Below are positions 1 through 6,563 of a stretch of 12,833 nucleotides of DNA, one piece after another. Below the pieces are notes generated by a model. The model was not told where the DNA came from. It was given only the letters and a program-made list of their open reading frames with translations, and did no database searches. Origin of the DNA: Candidatus Eiseniibacteriota bacterium. GTDB taxonomy: Bacteria; Joyebacterota; Joyebacteria; Joyebacterales; Joyebacteraceae. Made by a program: the position numbers and the translations under genes. The stretch spans positions 1 through 12,833 of the forward strand of contig DAOVNE010000016.1 of NCBI GenBank assembly GCA_030630395.1, given 5' to 3'. Within the stretch, counting starts at the first letter, position 1. Every line of letters starts with the position of its first letter.

Positions 1-954
1 ACTCAGGAGTTTCTCAAACATCGCATCGACCGCGTCCACGGTCGACGCCATCTTCTCTGAGAGGCTGAGATCGGCATACGTATTGAATCCCAGGAGCTTC
101 GCCTTCTCAAGCTTGAGCTTAAGCATCTTGCCTATGATCTCAGTATTGTCCCATTCGCCCCCGTGCGCGCGCGTCAGAGAGGCGCGATAGACCTTCTCGC
201 GCTGGGCGCGGTTCCTGCTGTGCTGCAAGAACGGACCGTAGCTTGGATAGTCAAGCGTGATGCGCCAGGGACCACCGTCGGGGGTGGCTGCTTCGCCGTC
301 GGGATTGGCCTGAGTCCACGATTGTGATGCGAGCTGCTTCAGTGTCTCGGGCCATCCCTCTATGTCCGACGCATCCGTGATGATGAGCTCGAAGGCCTTG
401 GTTGCGTCAAGAACATGGTTCTGGAAGTTGGTGCCCAGCTGCGAGAGTTCGCTTTCGATCACCTTGAAGCGCTCACGTTCGTCACCGTCGAGTCCGACAC
501 CCGCGTGTTCAGCCTCTCTCAGTCGGATGTCGACGGCCCGGCGCTGCGCGCCGTCCAGCGTCTTCCACTCGTCACCATCCTTGAGCGCACGAAGCGCGTC
601 GTAGATCGGCCTGCTCTGCTTGACCCGGAGCCTGGCCTGAACGACGTCCGACAGCATGGCGTCGTGAGCTTCCCGGAGTTCTGGTGAGTTGCGAACGCTC
701 ATAAGATGCTTGATGGGGTCCCACGCATACTCCATCGGGATCTCAAGGGCCTCAAGCGGGGACATGGTGCCGTCCCACGAAGGAACAAGCGACGCCTCAA
801 GCTTGCTGAGTTCCTTCCTCGTGACATCGAGGACGTGTGTCACAGCGGGAACCACGTGGTCCGCGGTGATCTCCTCGAATCGCGGGTTGCCGTCGGTTCT
901 GAGTAGTGGATTGCCCTCAAGGGCGGGGGGCAAGGATTCTCTTGCTTCACTCAT
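1..954 (-). CDS. prlC: Oligopeptidase A (M3 family zinc metallopeptidase), N-terminal part
   Basis: Cytoplasmic M3 peptidase that degrades short peptides left by proteases and cleaved signal peptides. The visible 318 residues run from ATG at 954 to the window edge; the family is about 680 residues, so the zinc-binding HExxH half lies outside. The protein opens with the family's NPLL...F(x)xI..(D/E)HV.PAV segment, and contains HLMSVRNSPELREA near residue 90, which closely matches the E. coli OpdA stretch HLNSVKNSPELREA. NHVLDATKAFELIITD and KAKLLGFNTYADLSLSEKMA are also OpdA-like. The start is supported by a GAGAGG Shine-Dalgarno about 10 nt upstream. It lies 140 nt after the ATL gene, the widest gap in the minus-strand run, so it may have its own promoter. 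Dcp-type dipeptidyl carboxypeptidase is the alternative within M3, but the N-terminus favours OpdA. Confidence 0.87.
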   Translation of the reverse strand, partial: MSEARESLPPALEGNPLLRTDGNPRFEEITADHVVPAVTHVLDVTRKELSKLEASLVPSWDGTMSPLEALEIPMEYAWDPIKHLMSVRNSPELREAHDAMLSDVVQARLRVKQSRPIYDALRALKDGDEWKTLDGAQRRAVDIRLREAEHAGVGLDGDERERFKVIESELSQLGTNFQNHVLDATKAFELIITDASDIEGWPETLKQLASQSWTQANPDGEAATPDGGPWRITLDYPSYGPFLQHSRNRAQREKVYRASLTRAHGGEWDNTEIIGKMLKLKLEKAKLLGFNTYADLSLSEKMASTVDAVDAMFEKLLS

Positions 955-992
955 GCTCTGTACCTCTCTGGTCGGGTTTCCAGGATGCTCGT

Positions 993-1014
993 GTGGCCCC
1001 TGATCAGAGGCCAC
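993..1014. repeat. 22-bp near-perfect palindrome upstream of prlC
   Basis: Arms GTGGCC and GGCCAC flank a self-complementary CTGATCAG core, with a single mismatched pair (C999 against A1008). It lies 39 bp upstream of the prlC start codon, is not followed by a T-run on either strand, and directly abuts a second palindrome. It could be an operator or an mRNA hairpin in the leader; the role is inferred. Confidence 0.5.
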
Positions 1015-1028
1015 TGGCACCGTGCCAG
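1014..1028. repeat. 15-bp perfect palindrome abutting the previous one
   Basis: Arms CTGGCAC and GTGCCAG surround a single central base. It shares base 1014 with the neighbouring palindrome. Read on the minus strand it begins about 15 nt downstream of a weak promoter candidate, where a repressor or a leader hairpin could act on prlC. No U-tract follows, so a classic intrinsic terminator is unlikely. Confidence 0.5.
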
Positions 1029-1042
1029 TCGATGACACTGCA

Positions 1043-1071
1043 ATGGTACTATGCCCGGAACCGGGAGACAA
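1043..1071 (-). promoter_or_regulatory. Weak sigma70-like promoter candidate for prlC
   Basis: On the minus strand, TTGTCT (1066-1071) and TACCAT (1043-1048) are separated by 17 bp. Each hexamer matches consensus at four of six positions. The candidate lies in the 140-nt gap between the ATL gene and prlC, and transcription from it would run straight into the two palindromes at 993-1028. Matches of this quality arise by chance, so this is tentative. Confidence 0.3.
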
Positions 1072-1094
1072 CCAAGCGTGTAGAGGGTGGTAGT

Positions 1095-1421
1095 CTAGAC
1101 TCGACCTCCTCCAGGTCCCGGCCACCCGAACTCTCCCAGGTCGATCTTGCCGCGACCGTCGAAGGCCACGCCCTCGGCCTCCAGGAGGGCTCGCTGAAGC
1201 TCCCCTCCCCGCCCTGGTGGAAGGCTGATCCGGCCCTGGCTGTTGATAACGCGGTGCCAGGGGATATCCATGCCGTCTGGAACAGACGCCATGGCGTAGC
1301 CTACCATTCTGGGAGTGCAGCGATCCACGATGGCCGCCACCTGGCCGTAGGTGGCCACGCTTCCGGATGGGATGCCACTGACAACATCGAAGATGCGCGA
1401 GTGAACACCCTCGTTCGACAC
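1095..1421 (-). CDS. atl: Alkyltransferase-like protein (ATL, MGMT DNA-binding domain family)
   Basis: ATL proteins bind O6-alkylguanine in DNA and flip it out but cannot remove the alkyl group; they flag the lesion for nucleotide excision repair. The 108-residue product has the MGMT C-terminal-domain fold signatures: G-S-V-A-T-Y-G-Q-V-A (20-29) for the helix-turn-helix, R-M-V-G-Y-A-M (38-44) with the arginine finger at R38, and P-W-H-R-V (54-58). Tryptophan W55 replaces the alkyl-accepting cysteine of true methyltransferases (PCHRV), the diagnostic ATL change. I chose GTG at 1421 because GGAGAGGAG sits about 9 nt upstream and the length fits the family (about 100-110). An open frame continues to 1532, but that extension would overlap the neighbour's coding region and is low-complexity. 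The gene lies 31 nt after the upstream lipoprotein gene. Confidence 0.9.
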   Translation of the reverse strand: MSNEGVHSRIFDVVSGIPSGSVATYGQVAAIVDRCTPRMVGYAMASVPDGMDIPWHRVINSQGRISLPPGRGGELQRALLEAEGVAFDGRGKIDLGEFGWPGPGGGRV

Positions 1422-1452
1422 AAGCGCACTCTCCTCTCCGCTGCAACCGGCG

Positions 1453-2196
1453 CTAGAACTCGAAGCCGGCGCCAAGCCCAATGATGGGGACGTAGCCGAG
1501 ATCCCCATGGATCCGGCCGGCCAGCTCCACACCTATCTCCGGCCGCAGGTAGAAGGCGCCCAGGTCGAGGGACGGTGCGCCGATGATCCCGAATCTGTGA
1601 AGAAACGCTGTCTCGCCGATGTCCTCGAGGATCGATCCAGCCGGGAAGGCAATGCTCACGGAGTCAAGACCGTACCTGGCAACGCCGGTGACGGAAAACA
1701 CATCGTTGAAGCGATGTGTGACGATGACCGGAATCTCGACGCCGAACGTTGTCACCTCGGCGATGAAGTCCTCGAGGGAGCCACCTTCATCATCGTCCGA
1801 CGCTGAAGTAACGAATGTGAGGCCCGGAGCCACGGCCCACGACGTGGCGGCGCCTCTCTCCGTGAATGCGTGCTTCGCGTAGAGTTTGGCGCCCATCCCC
1901 CCGACCGAGCCCCAGAGCTTGGCGTTGAGCTCCGTGCGGTCGGTAAGCCCCAAGCCTAATCTGAAGCCGTAGGCATCGGCCGCCACAAGCTCAGTCGCCG
2001 TGAATGTCCCGCTTGTGTCACCCACCAGGAAGATGGTCGATGTCAGATCGAGCCCCATGTTGTACTCGGCGCCAAGCTTCAGATGACCGGCCTCGACGGT
2101 CTCCGCCGTCTCCATCATCGAAGTGTTCATGACTGCACACCCGGAGAGCATCGCGAGTGTCAACGCGCCCAGGACGATTCCAAGAGATCGTGCCAT
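1453..2196 (-). CDS. Putative outer-membrane beta-barrel lipoprotein
   Basis: Function unknown. The 247-residue product begins with a type II signal peptide (MARS, a hydrophobic stretch, then lipobox L-S-G-C with C20 as the lipidated residue, followed by Ala at +2, which suits outer-membrane sorting). The rest alternates polar and hydrophobic residues with many glycines (for example GFRLGLGLTDRTELNAKLWGS) and ends in GLGAGFEF with a terminal phenylalanine, a usual signal for BAM-assembled barrels. About eight to ten strands seem possible. An acidic loop, SDDDEGG, lies near residues 132-138. ATG at 2196 has an AAGGGAG Shine-Dalgarno that overlaps the end of the TrmO gene, implying translational coupling. 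A transporter or porin-like role is possible, but nothing identifies a substrate. Confidence 0.75.
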   Translation of the reverse strand: MARSLGIVLGALTLAMLSGCAVMNTSMMETAETVEAGHLKLGAEYNMGLDLTSTIFLVGDTSGTFTATELVAADAYGFRLGLGLTDRTELNAKLWGSVGGMGAKLYAKHAFTERGAATSWAVAPGLTFVTSASDDDEGGSLEDFIAEVTTFGVEIPVIVTHRFNDVFSVTGVARYGLDSVSIAFPAGSILEDIGETAFLHRFGIIGAPSLDLGAFYLRPEIGVELAGRIHGDLGYVPIIGLGAGFEF

Positions 2197-2208
2197 GCCA
2201 TTCTCCCT

Positions 2209-2742
2209 TCAGGTTCTGCGCTTCGTCGCATCCGCGCCGTTCTCGTCCTCTCCCGGTCTGCCGCGATATCCCCTCGCTCCTTGCTTCCGCGCGGTCTCCT
2301 CATCCACATCATCCTGCCATCCGGAGCGTGCGTTCTCGCGGGAGTCGAATCGGAAGATGTATGGTTTGATATCCAGAAGCGGGGTGCCGTCCAGGATATC
2401 CACGTCCTCGACGTGGAGGATGTTCCCCTCGATGCGGATGAGTTTGACGAGACTCATGCCGATCGGATTCGGCCGCCTGGGCGATCGCGTCGCGAAGACG
2501 CCCCTGTGGCGGTCCTGCATGAATGGGATCACCTTGAGACTCGGCGGTCCGGCCTTGTGGAGATGATAAATAAGATAAATGTGCGAGAATGCGGAGAGAT
2601 CCCTCAAGCCCTTTGCGTACTCTGGGAGAAGCTCGACGCGCCCCTCGACGCCCTCAGCATAGGCGGGCTGAACGGGCGTGTCCTGGGCCCGTTTGTGTGG
2701 TGTCCTGATGATGCCGATCGGTGTGAATGAAACCGCGCCCAC
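2209..2742 (-). CDS. trmO: TrmO/TsaA-type tRNA (t6A37-N6)-methyltransferase
   Basis: TrmO uses S-adenosylmethionine to convert t6A37 to m6t6A37 in threonine-type tRNAs. The 177-residue product carries the family signature H-R-G-V-F-A-T-R-S-P-R-R-P-N-P-I-G-M-S (79-97) and D-I-L-D-G-T-P-L-L-D-I-K-P-Y (115-128), plus the F-T-P-I-G-I-I-R-T-P opening typical of the UPF0066 beta-barrel domain. It is shorter than E. coli TrmO (about 235), lacking most of the C-terminal extension; the last 40 residues here are charged and probably disordered. The start is GTG at 2742, with GAGGGG about 8 nt upstream and the conserved N-terminus directly after it. It lies 24 nt downstream of the DUF493 gene, and its stop is 12 nt before the lipoprotein start. 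Specificity is inferred from family membership. Confidence 0.88.
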   Translation of the reverse strand: MGAVSFTPIGIIRTPHKRAQDTPVQPAYAEGVEGRVELLPEYAKGLRDLSAFSHIYLIYHLHKAGPPSLKVIPFMQDRHRGVFATRSPRRPNPIGMSLVKLIRIEGNILHVEDVDILDGTPLLDIKPYIFRFDSRENARSGWQDDVDEETARKQGARGYRGRPGEDENGADATKRRT

Positions 2743-2766
2743 GCGCCACCCCTCGGGGATCCGGGC

Positions 2767-3030
2767 TCAGAGTACCAGCTTCACGTCATGGTGGCGACGG
2801 AGAGCATCAAACACATCCGTGCGATCATCGGCACTCACGACGATGAGGGTCAGTTTGAGGCTCACATACTTCCCCGTCGCGCTCTCATTCGAGCGCTCCA
2901 CCGAGTGGTTCCTCTCCTGAACAACTTCGGCGATGGCGCGGCGAACAACCTGCTCGTCACGTCCAACGATGCGGTACGACCAACTACATGGGTACGAGAG
3001 CTCGATCTCGTGCTTGCTCAAGTCGATCAT
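2767..3030 (-). CDS. DUF493 (YbeD-like) small protein
   Basis: Eighty-seven residues with the alpha/beta ACT-like pattern of the DUF493/YbeD family: an N-terminal Y-P-C-S-W-S-Y-R-I-V-G strand, a helix (QVVRRAIAEVVQERN), then S-A-T-G-K-Y-V-S-L-K-L-T-L-I-V-V-S and a closing helix ending D-V-K-L-V-L. In the family the K-Y-x-S segment is strongly conserved. The role is not established; an allosteric or lipoate-linked function has been suggested for YbeD. The start is ATG at 3030, with GGCGGAG upstream spanning the stop codon of the M20 gene, 16 nt away. An in-frame extension to 3144 lies antiparallel to nothing but overlaps the M20 coding region in another frame and is Arg/Ser/Cys-rich, so I reject it. 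Confidence 0.88.
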   Translation of the reverse strand: MIDLSKHEIELSYPCSWSYRIVGRDEQVVRRAIAEVVQERNHSVERSNESATGKYVSLKLTLIVVSADDRTDVFDALRRHHDVKLVL

Positions 3031-3046
3031 GATGTGATGGCTCCGC

Positions 3047-4411
3047 CTACTCCGCCAGATTGTGCAGGAAGTGCACGAGCGCCATCGTCCCCTTCTCCCA
3101 TGTCGGGAGGTGCAGTTTCTCGTTCGGCCCGTGGATGTGGTCACCTGGCAGAGAGAAACCCGTCAGAAGCGAGTGCACCCCGAGGATCTCCTTGATCTGC
3201 CCCACGGCTCCGATACTGCCACCGCTTGGGTAGTAGGCCGGGCGGACGCCCCAGACGGTCTCGAAGGCCTTGAGGAGAGCTGTCACCCCCGGCGCATCCC
3301 GCTCTGTCAGTGTGGCAGGGAAGCCGCTCCATTCGAGAATCTCCCACCCCACTGTCGGTGGAGCCTGTGCCTCGAGGTAGCTCACGAGCTGCTTCCTGAC
3401 CTCGTCAGGATCCTGGAACGGTGCAAGGCGGACAGTCACGAGAGCCCGCGCTTCGACTGGGATGGCCGCCTTGGGACTTCCCGCATCGATCTGAATGACG
3501 TCGAGCGCCGGTCGCACACCCTGCCGCTCAAGCGGCGTGAACCCAGGCTCTCCCCACAGTTTCGAGACGCCGGACTGCTCGATGAAGCTCGCCTCATCAA
3601 GCGGCAACGCGGCCATCTCATCATGCTCCTCCGGCGTCATCTCACGCACGCTGTCGTAGAAGCCGGGCCACGTGACGCGACCATCCTTGTCGTGCATATC
3701 GGCAATGAGCTCGCAGAGCGCGTGGATCGGGTTGTGGATCACGCCGCCGTGACTTCCGGAGTGAAGATCGCTCGTCGGCCCGGTCACGCGGAGAATGAAC
3801 CGACACATTCCCCTGAGACCGTAGACGAGCGTGGGAGTCTCGGGTCCAAGCATGCCCGCGTCGGTGTTCAATACGAGATTGCACGCGAACTCGCCTCGGT
3901 GGTCCTTGAGGCACTGCCCCAAGCTGGGAGAGCCGACCTCCTCCTCACCCTCGAAGAGGAACTTCACATTGACAGGCAGTGTCCCCGTGGTGCTAATGGC
4001 CTCGACCGCGGCGATCATCGCCATTATCTGTCCCTTGTCGTCCGACGAGCCACGCGCGAACAGGTTGTAGCCGTGGATGACGGGCTTGAAAGGATCCGTG
4101 TCCCAGGATTCCAGCGGCGCGGGGGACTGAACGTCGTAGTGCCCATAGAGAAGGACCGTAGGAGCGGACGGATCCGGGCAGAGGATCTCCCCGAAGACGA
4201 CGGGATGTCCTTCTGTCTCGAAGATATCCACGCGGTCGGGCTTGAGCATCTTGAGCCTGTCGACGAGCCACTCGGCCGCCCTCCGAATCTCCCCCTTCGA
4301 ATCCGGATCATCCGATACGGACGCAATGGTCAGGAAGTCCCTGAGCTGACCGAGAACCTCATCGCGGTTCTCCCTCGTGTGTTGAAGCGCATCCTTCAGG
4401 TGCGGTGACAT
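3047..4411 (-). CDS. M20 family dipeptidase (carnosinase/CNDP-like)
   Basis: Di-zinc metallopeptidase likely hydrolysing dipeptides in the cytoplasm. The 454-residue product has all the M20 landmarks: G-H-Y-D-V-Q (90-95, metal ligand H91, with D93), R-G-S-S-D-D-K-G (120-127, bridging D124), F-E-G-E-E-E-V-G-S (153-161, catalytic base and metal ligand among E157/E158), N-T-D-A-G (182-186, D184) and H-I-H-G-P-N-E (425-431, H427). The lid domain includes S-D-L-H-S-G-S-H-G-G (214-223). There is no signal peptide. Length is normal for the family (450-480). ATG at 4411 has AGGAG about 8 nt upstream. It lies 41 nt after the amidohydrolase gene and 16 nt before the DUF493 gene. Exact peptide preference cannot be read from sequence. 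Confidence 0.93.
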   Translation of the reverse strand: MSPHLKDALQHTRENRDEVLGQLRDFLTIASVSDDPDSKGEIRRAAEWLVDRLKMLKPDRVDIFETEGHPVVFGEILCPDPSAPTVLLYGHYDVQSPAPLESWDTDPFKPVIHGYNLFARGSSDDKGQIMAMIAAVEAISTTGTLPVNVKFLFEGEEEVGSPSLGQCLKDHRGEFACNLVLNTDAGMLGPETPTLVYGLRGMCRFILRVTGPTSDLHSGSHGGVIHNPIHALCELIADMHDKDGRVTWPGFYDSVREMTPEEHDEMAALPLDEASFIEQSGVSKLWGEPGFTPLERQGVRPALDVIQIDAGSPKAAIPVEARALVTVRLAPFQDPDEVRKQLVSYLEAQAPPTVGWEILEWSGFPATLTERDAPGVTALLKAFETVWGVRPAYYPSGGSIGAVGQIKEILGVHSLLTGFSLPGDHIHGPNEKLHLPTWEKGTMALVHFLHNLAE

Positions 4412-4452
4412 AGGACTACTCCTGGACTGACGCCCGCATTCAGATTCCCTTA

Positions 4453-5604
4453 CTACTCGGATTCATCGAAGAGGAGATCCCCCTCCGCGTATACACGAAC
4501 AGGGTAGCACGCCAGATCGAACGGGTCACCATTCCAACAGGAGAAAGACGCCCACTTGCCCTTCTCAAGCGTGCCCAGAATGCCCGTTACGCCGAGGATC
4601 TCGGCGTTCTTTCTGGTGATAAGCTCGATCGCGTCCTGCTTGCTGTAGCCGGAACGCACAAACCAGCGCGTCTGAAGCAGAAGTGTCCGCGCAGGTGTCA
4701 CGGGGTGGTCGGTCATGAACCCGCACTTGACGCCGGACTCGATCAGGTACTTGATGTGGCGCCAGGATTCGTGTTTGAGTTCGACCTTGTACGCAAGCGA
4801 ATCGATCGGCCCGTAGACGACGGGGATCTTGCGCTTCTTGAGCTCATCGTAGATCTCAGGCTGGTGAACATCACCCGCGTGCTCGACCGTTACCTTGAGG
4901 CCAAACTCGTCAACGACGCGAAGAAGAGATGCGATGTCGTCGATCTTGTGCACGTGGACCCTGAGTCGCTCCTTGCCGGCGAGCACATTCTTCAGCACGG
5001 CTTCTTCCGCCGTGAATGTGATCTCGTCCTTCTTCTTACCCTTGGCCTTCTTCTGCTTCGCGACCTTCTGCTTCACGCCATCGAGCTTCGCCCTGAGGAT
5101 GGCGAGGGCTCCCATTCTCGTGCTCGGACGCTTGCCCTTCCACGCGACGGTGGACATAGGGTTGTATCCGAACGCCGCCTTGACGCCGGCACGCGAGATG
5201 AGAGCATCGCTCGTGTTCTTCGCGTAGTTTCTTATGAAGGCCGAGAGGCCACCCATGATATTCCCACTTCCCGGGAGAACACACGAGTAGAGGACTCCCT
5301 GCTCGATCGCCTGACGCAGTGCCGCGTCGTCCATCTGCACGGAGTCGAGCGCATCGGGAAGAGTCATGAGTGAATCCATCTGTTCGTTCGCCTCGGCCTC
5401 CAGCCCCGGCTCCCCGGAGCGCACCATTCCGATGTGGCTGTGCGCGTCTATGAGCGCCGGGATGATGACCGGGAATCTCCCGAGGAGCTTCCCTTTCTTC
5501 ACCTTGGACACACCGAGGATCTTCCTGCCATCGAAGATGAGGTACGCGTTCTCCACGATTTTCTTGCCGGTGTAGATGACCTTGCCGTGAACGCAGCTCT
5601 GCAT
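4453..5604 (-). CDS. Imidazolonepropionase-like amidohydrolase
   Basis: Metal-dependent hydrolase of the amidohydrolase superfamily (COG1228-type), 383 residues, no signal peptide. The N-terminal beta-sandwich strand is followed by the metal motif D-A-H-S-H (53-57; H55, H57), the family's P-G-S-G-N-I-M-G-G loop (111-119), H-V-H (217-219), V-E-H-A-G-D (240-245; H242) and the last ligand D299 in T-D-H-P. It ends with the usual L-E-K-G-K-W-A-S-F and W-N-G-D-P-F-D-L return of the sandwich. Residues 180-194 are a lysine-rich insert (8 Lys in 15 residues) in a region that is variable in the family. ATG at 5604 is preceded by a strong GGGGAGAGGAAG. The stop TAG is followed at once by TAA. Substrate unknown; prolidase-like, cyclic amide or aminohydrolase activities are all possible. 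Confidence 0.87.
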   Translation of the reverse strand: MQSCVHGKVIYTGKKIVENAYLIFDGRKILGVSKVKKGKLLGRFPVIIPALIDAHSHIGMVRSGEPGLEAEANEQMDSLMTLPDALDSVQMDDAALRQAIEQGVLYSCVLPGSGNIMGGLSAFIRNYAKNTSDALISRAGVKAAFGYNPMSTVAWKGKRPSTRMGALAILRAKLDGVKQKVAKQKKAKGKKKDEITFTAEEAVLKNVLAGKERLRVHVHKIDDIASLLRVVDEFGLKVTVEHAGDVHQPEIYDELKKRKIPVVYGPIDSLAYKVELKHESWRHIKYLIESGVKCGFMTDHPVTPARTLLLQTRWFVRSGYSKQDAIELITRKNAEILGVTGILGTLEKGKWASFSCWNGDPFDLACYPVRVYAEGDLLFDESE

Positions 5605-5652
5605 CGCCTTCTTCCTCTCCCCTTGTGGAATCAGAACACTCCGAGCGCACCT

Positions 5653-5682
5653 GGAAACGAAGCCGGCCCCTGGCCGTGCTTC
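5653..5682 (-). terminator. Terminator-like hairpin after the 4Fe-4S gene
   Basis: Immediately after the TAG of the iron-sulfur gene, the minus strand reads GAAGC-A-CGGCC, a 3-nt loop AGG, then GGCCG-GCTTC: two 5-bp stems with one bulged A. GTTTCC follows. The stem is strong but the U-tract is short, so it may terminate only partially or may stabilise the 3' end. Confidence 0.45.
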
Positions 5683-6480
5683 CTAACCGGTCTGCCCCGG
5701 AGCGAGTCTCTCGATTCTCTGGATCTCTCCGCGGATGCCGATCGTCTGAACTTCGACGGGGACATCCGGCGCTGTCTCGTTTCTGGCCGCTGTGACCAAC
5801 TTGCCGAGCCCGCCGCAGCACGGAACCTCCATGCGGACGACGGTGATAGAACGAGGACACGCCTCCGCGAACATCGCCTTGAGCTTCTCGTAGTAGTACT
5901 GCGAATCGTCCAGCTTGGGACAACCGACGACGACCGACCGACCGGCGAGATAACTGTTGTGAAAGTCAGGAACCGCGAACGGCACGCAATCCGCACACAT
6001 CAGGAGATCAGAGTCCTTGACGAACGGCGCGTTCGGCGGAACAAGCATGAGCTGCACGGGCCAGTGTCCGAGCTGGGACGGCTGTCCGGAGCTTGCTGTG
6101 GAAGCCGCGGCCGGCGCCGGAGCAGCCAGATCCTTGAGAGCCGCGCTCGGGCAGGAGCAGGCTTGGTGATCGTGATCCCCATGATCCGCGTGGCCCGCAT
6201 GGCCCCCGTGACCCTTGTGGTCTTCGTGATCCTCGTGATGGGCGGCCATGTAGGCTTTCACCGCTCCCTCATCGTAGGCGGCTGCCTCCCGCTCGACGAT
6301 CGAGATCGCATCCTGCGGACAGGGACCTATGCAGTCACCCAGCCCGTCACAGTAGCTCTCGCTGACGAGTTTCGCCTTCCCGTCGATCATCTGGATAGCG
6401 CCTTCGTGACAGGCTTCCGCACATATCCCGCACCCGTCGCACTTCTCTTCGTCGATTACGATGATCTTTCTGACTGCCAT
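5683..6480 (-). CDS. 4Fe-4S ferredoxin-domain protein with histidine-rich linker
   Basis: Cytoplasmic iron-sulfur protein of 265 residues. Residues 1-65 are a ferredoxin domain: C14-x2-C17-x2-C20-x3-C24 is a complete first cluster motif, while the second has C44, C50 and C54 but Leu at 47 where the usual CxxC cysteine would be. Residues 81-105 hold ten histidines, mostly every third residue. The C-terminal domain has further cysteines in A-D-C (163-165), V-G-C-P-K-L-D-D (185-192) and V-P-C-C-G-G-L (219-225), plus C108 and C110. This layout matches a widespread but uncharacterised family of anaerobe ferredoxin-like proteins, as I recall it. ATG at 6480 has GGGGAAG upstream. Electron transfer or metal handling is inferred; partners are not visible here. 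Confidence 0.85.
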   Translation of the reverse strand: MAVRKIIVIDEEKCDGCGICAEACHEGAIQMIDGKAKLVSESYCDGLGDCIGPCPQDAISIVEREAAAYDEGAVKAYMAAHHEDHEDHKGHGGHAGHADHGDHDHQACSCPSAALKDLAAPAPAAASTASSGQPSQLGHWPVQLMLVPPNAPFVKDSDLLMCADCVPFAVPDFHNSYLAGRSVVVGCPKLDDSQYYYEKLKAMFAEACPRSITVVRMEVPCCGGLGKLVTAARNETAPDVPVEVQTIGIRGEIQRIERLAPGQTG

Positions 6481-6531
6481 TCTGCTTCCCCATCTGGAGT
6501 CTCAGTCATGTGTGCGCAACCCATCTACACA

Positions 6532-6559
6532 AGAATAGCCCCTTCAGGCCCCTGTGCAA
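6532..6559 (-). promoter_or_regulatory. Weak promoter candidate upstream of the 4Fe-4S gene
   Basis: In the 83-nt gap after the EamA gene, the minus strand has TTGCAC (6554-6559), a 16-bp spacer and TATTCT (6532-6537). The match to sigma70 consensus is partial. It would give a leader of about 45 nt. Tentative; read-through from the EamA gene is equally possible. Confidence 0.25.
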
Positions 6560-6563
6560 GTCC

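Noticed and set aside
906..1484. 192-codon open frame on the plus strand
   Set aside because: Covers the antisense of the ATL gene and the prlC leader; no domain, and the ATL reading with PWHRV is decisive.
1422..1532. Upstream extension of the ATL gene to ATG at 1532
   Set aside because: It overlaps the end of the lipoprotein gene in another frame, is Ser/Pro/Gly-rich, and lacks the good ribosome site that GTG at 1421 has.
3031..3144. Upstream extension of the DUF493 gene
   Set aside because: It overlaps the M20 C-terminus and encodes Arg/Ser/Cys-rich sequence; the family length fits ATG at 3030.
3062..4408. 448-codon open frame on the plus strand
   Set aside because: It lies exactly antiparallel to the M20 dipeptidase, which has all its catalytic motifs. 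The translated product is Arg/Asp/Glu/His-rich with no recognisable domain, as expected for the complement of a high-GC gene.
5018..5067. Lysine-rich stretch in the amidohydrolase as a possible fusion or nucleic-acid binding tail
   Set aside because: It sits in a loop that I recall as variable in length and charge among relatives, with the catalytic residues intact on both sides, so it is probably an ordinary surface insert.
5036..5923. 295-codon minus-strand frame across the ferredoxin and amidohydrolase genes
   Set aside because: It is a shifted frame of two real genes, rich in Arg and Gly, and crosses a terminator-like hairpin.
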